Shown here: piece by piece, positions 6,372 to 8,638 of the stretch
Numbering within the stretch: position 1 is the first letter of the stretch
Layout of the letters: every line of letters starts with the position of its first letter
Assembly (NCBI GenBank): GCA_009778235.1
Contig: WRKE01000243.1
Span: forward strand, 1-8,638
DNA length: 8,638 bases
Direction of reading: 5' to 3'
From: Pseudomonadota bacterium
GTDB lineage: Bacteria; Desulfobacterota; Desulfobulbia; Desulfobulbales; Desulfobulbaceae
Notes under the pieces: generated by a model
The model's database searches: none
The model's input: the letters and a program-made list of their open reading frames with translations, nothing else
Told to the model about the DNA's origin: nothing
Translations under genes and position numbers: made by a program

Positions 6372-8294
6372 TCAGATCTCCACCTGGTTGCCGAGTTCCA
6401 CCACCCGGTCGGGCGGCACCTGGAAGAATGAGGTGGCGTTCCAGGCATTGCGCGACATGAAGACGAACAGATGCTTGCGCCACTTGGCCATGGCCGAACT
6501 CCCGGTGGGCAGGAGGGTCTCCCGGCCGAGGAAGAACGAGGTGGTGTAGATGTCGATCACCATCCCCTGCTTGCTCAGGAGTTCGAGGGCCTGCGGGATA
6601 TTGGGGCTTTCCATAAAGCCGTAGTAGGCCTTGACCCGGTAAAAACCCTGCCCCAGGCACTCCAGATGCACCCGCTCCCGGTCGGCAAGGGTCGGCGTTT
6701 CCGCCGACAGGGCGGAAAAGAGCAGCACCCGCTCATGCAGGGCCTCGTTGTGCTTGAGGTGGTGGAGCAGGGTATGGGGGATGCCCTCGGGGTGAATGGA
6801 CAAGAAGACGGCGGTGCCGCTGGTCCGTTGCGGGCTGTATTTGGCCAGATCATTGAGAAAGACATCGGTTGGCAGGCGCATCAGCTCGTAATGCTTGGCC
6901 AGAATGGCCCGGCCGTCGCGCCAGGTGATCATGGCGGCCAGGATGGCGGTGGCAATGCAGATGGTGATCCAGCCGCCGTCCGCCACCTTGAAGACGTTGG
7001 AGGCCAAAAAGCAACTGTCGAACAGGAGAAAGAGCAGCAACAGCGCCAAACTCCGCCCCAGCGGCCAATCCCACTTGATCCGGGTGACCTGGAAATAGAT
7101 GATCGAGGTAATGGTCATCGAAGCGGTCACCGCGAACCCATAGGCCGAGGCCAGGCGGGTGGATTCCTCGAACACCAGCACCAAGCTCAAACAGGCAATC
7201 ATCAGCATCCAGTTGACCGTGGGGATATAGATCTGTCCCTTGGTCATCTCGGAGGTGTGGACGATCCGCATCCGCGGGATGAATTCCAACTGGATGGCCT
7301 GCTGGGTCAGGGAATAGACCCCGGAGATCATGGCCTGGGAGGCGATGATCGTTGAAATTGTGGCCAGAAACACCAGAGGGTAGAGCATGCCCTTGGGGGC
7401 CAGGGCGAAGAAGGGGTTGAGGCCGACGCCGCCTGGATGGGCCAACAGATAGGCCCCTTGGCCGAAATAATTGAGCAGCAAGCCGGGCAAGACTACCAGA
7501 TACCAGGTCAGGCGGATGGGCAGGCGGCCGAAATGGCCCATGTCGGCGTACAGGGCCTCGCAGCCGGTGATGCAGAGCACCACTGAGGCCAGGGAAACCG
7601 TGCCGTGCAGGTGATTGGCGGCGAAGTAGGTGATCACATGGACCGGGTTGAGGGCGGAGAGCACCATCGGCTGCTTGATGATGGCCAGCAGGCCCAGCAG
7701 GCCCAGGGTGGCGAACCAGACCACCATCACCGGGCCAAAAACCTTGCCGATAACCGCGGTGCCGTGCCGCTGGCAGAAAAAAAGCGTGGCCAGGATCAGG
7801 CAGGTCAGGGGAACCACGAAATGGGCAGCCGCATCGGTGGCCATGTTGATGCCCTCGATGGCCGACAGCACCGAAATGGCCGGGGTGATCACCCCGTCGC
7901 CATAAAGGAGCGAGGCCCCGGCGGCGGTGAGGATGGTCAGGATGGTCCACCGCCGCTTTTTATTTCTCAGCCGGCTGCGGAGCATGGCCAGCAGGGAGAA
8001 GGTGCCGCCCTCTCCCTTGTTGTCGGCCCGCAGAACAAAAAAAATGTACTTGATGCTGACCACAAAGATCAGGGACCAGAAGACCAGGGAGAGGATCCCC
8101 AAGATGTTGGTCTGGGTGGTCGGCACGCCGTGGGTGCCGAAAAAGCACTCCTTTAAGGTGTACAGGGGGCTGGTGCCGATGTCGCCGTAGATGATGCCCA
8201 AGGCGGCCAGGGCCAGGGAAATCGGCAGGGTTTTATGGTGATGCTGATCGTCACCCGCGGGTGAAGGCGGGAGGTCGGTAACAGACGCGTCCAC
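6372..8294 (-). CDS. kup: Kup (TrkD) low-affinity potassium uptake protein
   Basis: A 640-residue K+ transporter of the KUP/HAK/KT family, an inner-membrane K+/H+ symporter that works at low external K+ or acid pH. The N-terminal membrane part (about 25-460) is rich in hydrophobic helices and begins with the family signature ALGIIYGDIGTSPLYTLKE (D38 in YGDIGTSPLY). It continues with NKGEGGTFSLLAMLR and LLYGDGVITPAISVLSAIEG. A soluble C-terminal domain (about 480-640) ends in VVELGNQVEI. The length matches bacterial Kup of about 620-640 residues. The frame stays open upstream to ATG 8525, adding 77 residues with no Kup similarity. GTG 8294 is chosen because AGGAG (8301-8305) lies 6 nt before it and the protein then begins VDASVTDLPP, like other Kup N-termini. 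It converges on the PLA2-like gene across 121 bp (6251-6371) in which I see no terminator. It is divergent from the flavoprotein. Confidence 0.96.
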   Translation of the reverse strand: MDASVTDLPPSPAGDDQHHHKTLPISLALAALGIIYGDIGTSPLYTLKECFFGTHGVPTTQTNILGILSLVFWSLIFVVSIKYIFFVLRADNKGEGGTFSLLAMLRSRLRNKKRRWTILTILTAAGASLLYGDGVITPAISVLSAIEGINMATDAAAHFVVPLTCLILATLFFCQRHGTAVIGKVFGPVMVVWFATLGLLGLLAIIKQPMVLSALNPVHVITYFAANHLHGTVSLASVVLCITGCEALYADMGHFGRLPIRLTWYLVVLPGLLLNYFGQGAYLLAHPGGVGLNPFFALAPKGMLYPLVFLATISTIIASQAMISGVYSLTQQAIQLEFIPRMRIVHTSEMTKGQIYIPTVNWMLMIACLSLVLVFEESTRLASAYGFAVTASMTITSIIYFQVTRIKWDWPLGRSLALLLLFLLFDSCFLASNVFKVADGGWITICIATAILAAMITWRDGRAILAKHYELMRLPTDVFLNDLAKYSPQRTSGTAVFLSIHPEGIPHTLLHHLKHNEALHERVLLFSALSAETPTLADRERVHLECLGQGFYRVKAYYGFMESPNIPQALELLSKQGMVIDIYTTSFFLGRETLLPTGSSAMAKWRKHLFVFMSRNAWNATSFFQVPPDRVVELGNQVEI

Positions 8295-8300
8295 GGAATT

Positions 8301-8305
8301 CTCCT
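8301..8305 (-). promoter_or_regulatory. Ribosome binding site that sets the kup GTG start
   Basis: AGGAG on the minus strand lies 6 nt before GTG 8294. The in-frame upstream starts (ATG 8354, ATG 8525) lack a comparable site, and the residues they would add do not look like Kup. Confidence 0.75.
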
Positions 8306-8413
8306 GTTGAGGGCCAAGACACAGCAGCCTCTGGCAACGACCAAAAGCATCCATAACTTTTCTTTCGTTTTTTCCCCTTTTGCAATCGAATTCTTCGGTG
8401 GCGACGAAGACAT

Positions 8414-8438
8414 CCGGCCGCACGGCATGGGCGGCCGG
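8414..8438. repeat. GC-rich inverted repeat in the kup/flavoprotein divergent gap
   Basis: CCGGCCGC (8414-8421) and GCGGCCGG (8431-8438) are perfect complements around a 9-base loop. No T-run follows on either strand, so it does not look like a rho-independent terminator. It lies 119 bp upstream of the kup start and 68 bp before the flavoprotein start, so it could fold in the kup leader RNA or be a protein site. The rest of the 212 bp gap (8295-8506) holds a pyrimidine-rich, low-GC patch (about 8356-8380) and no promoter I would stand behind. No known riboswitch class was recognised. Confidence 0.45.
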
Positions 8439-8506
8439 TTCATCAATTTGGACAAGCCGGCGATGCGAGTGATGTTTTTTCCAGTGGGATGGGGTAATCT
8501 TTGTCC

Positions 8507-8638
8507 ATGTGCGCCTTTCGTTCATCTCCGGCAGACAACCTTGCCAACCCGGCCCAAGCCGACAAACCCGCGCGGGTGGTGGTCGTGGGGGGGGGCGCCG
8601 CCGGTCTGATGGCCGCCGGCCAGGCCGCCCTGGCTGGC
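8507..8638 (+). CDS. FAD-binding flavoprotein (HI0933-like NAD(P)/FAD oxidoreductase), 5' end only
   Basis: The 44 visible codons begin with a polar lead (MCAFRSSPADNLANPAQADK). A classic FAD-binding beta-alpha-beta start follows, VVVVGGGAAGLMAAGQAALAG, with the GxGxxG-type glycines at residues 28-33. GGAAGLMAA is typical of the HI0933 / aminoacetone-oxidase-like flavoproteins, but so little is present that other two-dinucleotide-binding flavoproteins cannot be ruled out. A stop at 8495-8497 limits the frame upstream, leaving ATG 8507 (or TTG 8501) as start. The ribosome site is weak, with only the GGGATGGGG stretch (8486-8494) about 12 nt before the ATG. The glycine codons create a run of nine G (8587-8595). 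The gene is divergent from kup and runs off the right edge. Confidence 0.8.
   Translation, partial: MCAFRSSPADNLANPAQADKPARVVVVGGGAAGLMAAGQAALAG

Noticed and set aside
6471..7355. Plus-strand 294-codon open frame opposite kup
   Set aside because: Antisense shadow of a transporter gene (Gly/Gln/His-rich); no ribosome site or domain pattern.
8448..8476. Plus-strand TTGGAC-17-GATGTT as flavoprotein promoter
   Set aside because: Only three of six matches in each box; too weak to list.
8295..8506. c-di-AMP, c-di-GMP or cGAMP riboswitch in the kup leader
   Set aside because: Kup genes in some bacteria have such switches, so I read the minus strand for conserved GEMM or ydaO-type cores and saw none; only a simple palindrome is present.

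Overview
The window is GC-rich bacterial DNA, densely coded on both strands. Its genes look like those of a Gram-negative bacterium. The gene set (a WbpP-type epimerase, a response-regulator cyclase, a DUF2868-like membrane protein, Kup, Pol IV) and the codon use would fit a Desulfobulbales-like Desulfobacterota member. That placement is inference only: there is no rRNA or other phylogenetic marker here.

Left half, minus strand (about 1-4012): a run of genes all read right to left. It starts at a well-formed sigma70-type promoter (TTGACG-17-TATTAT, 3984-4012). The order is a UDP-N-acetylhexosamine 4-epimerase of the WbpP/TviC family, then chorismate synthase (aroC) 39 bp downstream. Next comes a response regulator fused to a class III adenylate cyclase, overlapping the aroC stop by one base. 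After a 90 bp gap comes a DUF2868-like membrane protein cut by the left edge. The first three genes look like one transcript, joining surface-sugar supply, the last step of the shikimate pathway and a cAMP-signalling output. The fourth gene has its own good ribosome binding site and no clear terminator before it, so it may be read through.

Middle, plus strand (4048-6250): dinB (DNA polymerase IV, complete, with a C-terminal clamp-binding motif) is divergent from the epimerase. It is followed by a visibly lower-GC stretch. This stretch carries a small zinc-ribbon protein with its own strong promoter and a secreted protein with the active-site pattern of prokaryotic (group XIV-like) phospholipase A2. 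The PLA2-like gene is the most unusual item in the window.

Right part: kup (low-affinity K+ uptake, minus strand, 640 aa) converges on the PLA2-like gene. It is best started at a GTG behind an AGGAG site, not at the far upstream ATG that the open frame allows. A divergent 212 bp region with an 8-bp-stem GC palindrome separates it from the first 44 codons of an FAD-binding flavoprotein (HI0933-like) that runs off the right edge.

I found no tRNA, rRNA, CRISPR array, insertion sequence or convincing rho-independent terminator. No clearly new multi-gene system stands out. The best leads are the PLA2-like secreted protein and the operon that couples aroC to an adenylate cyclase.
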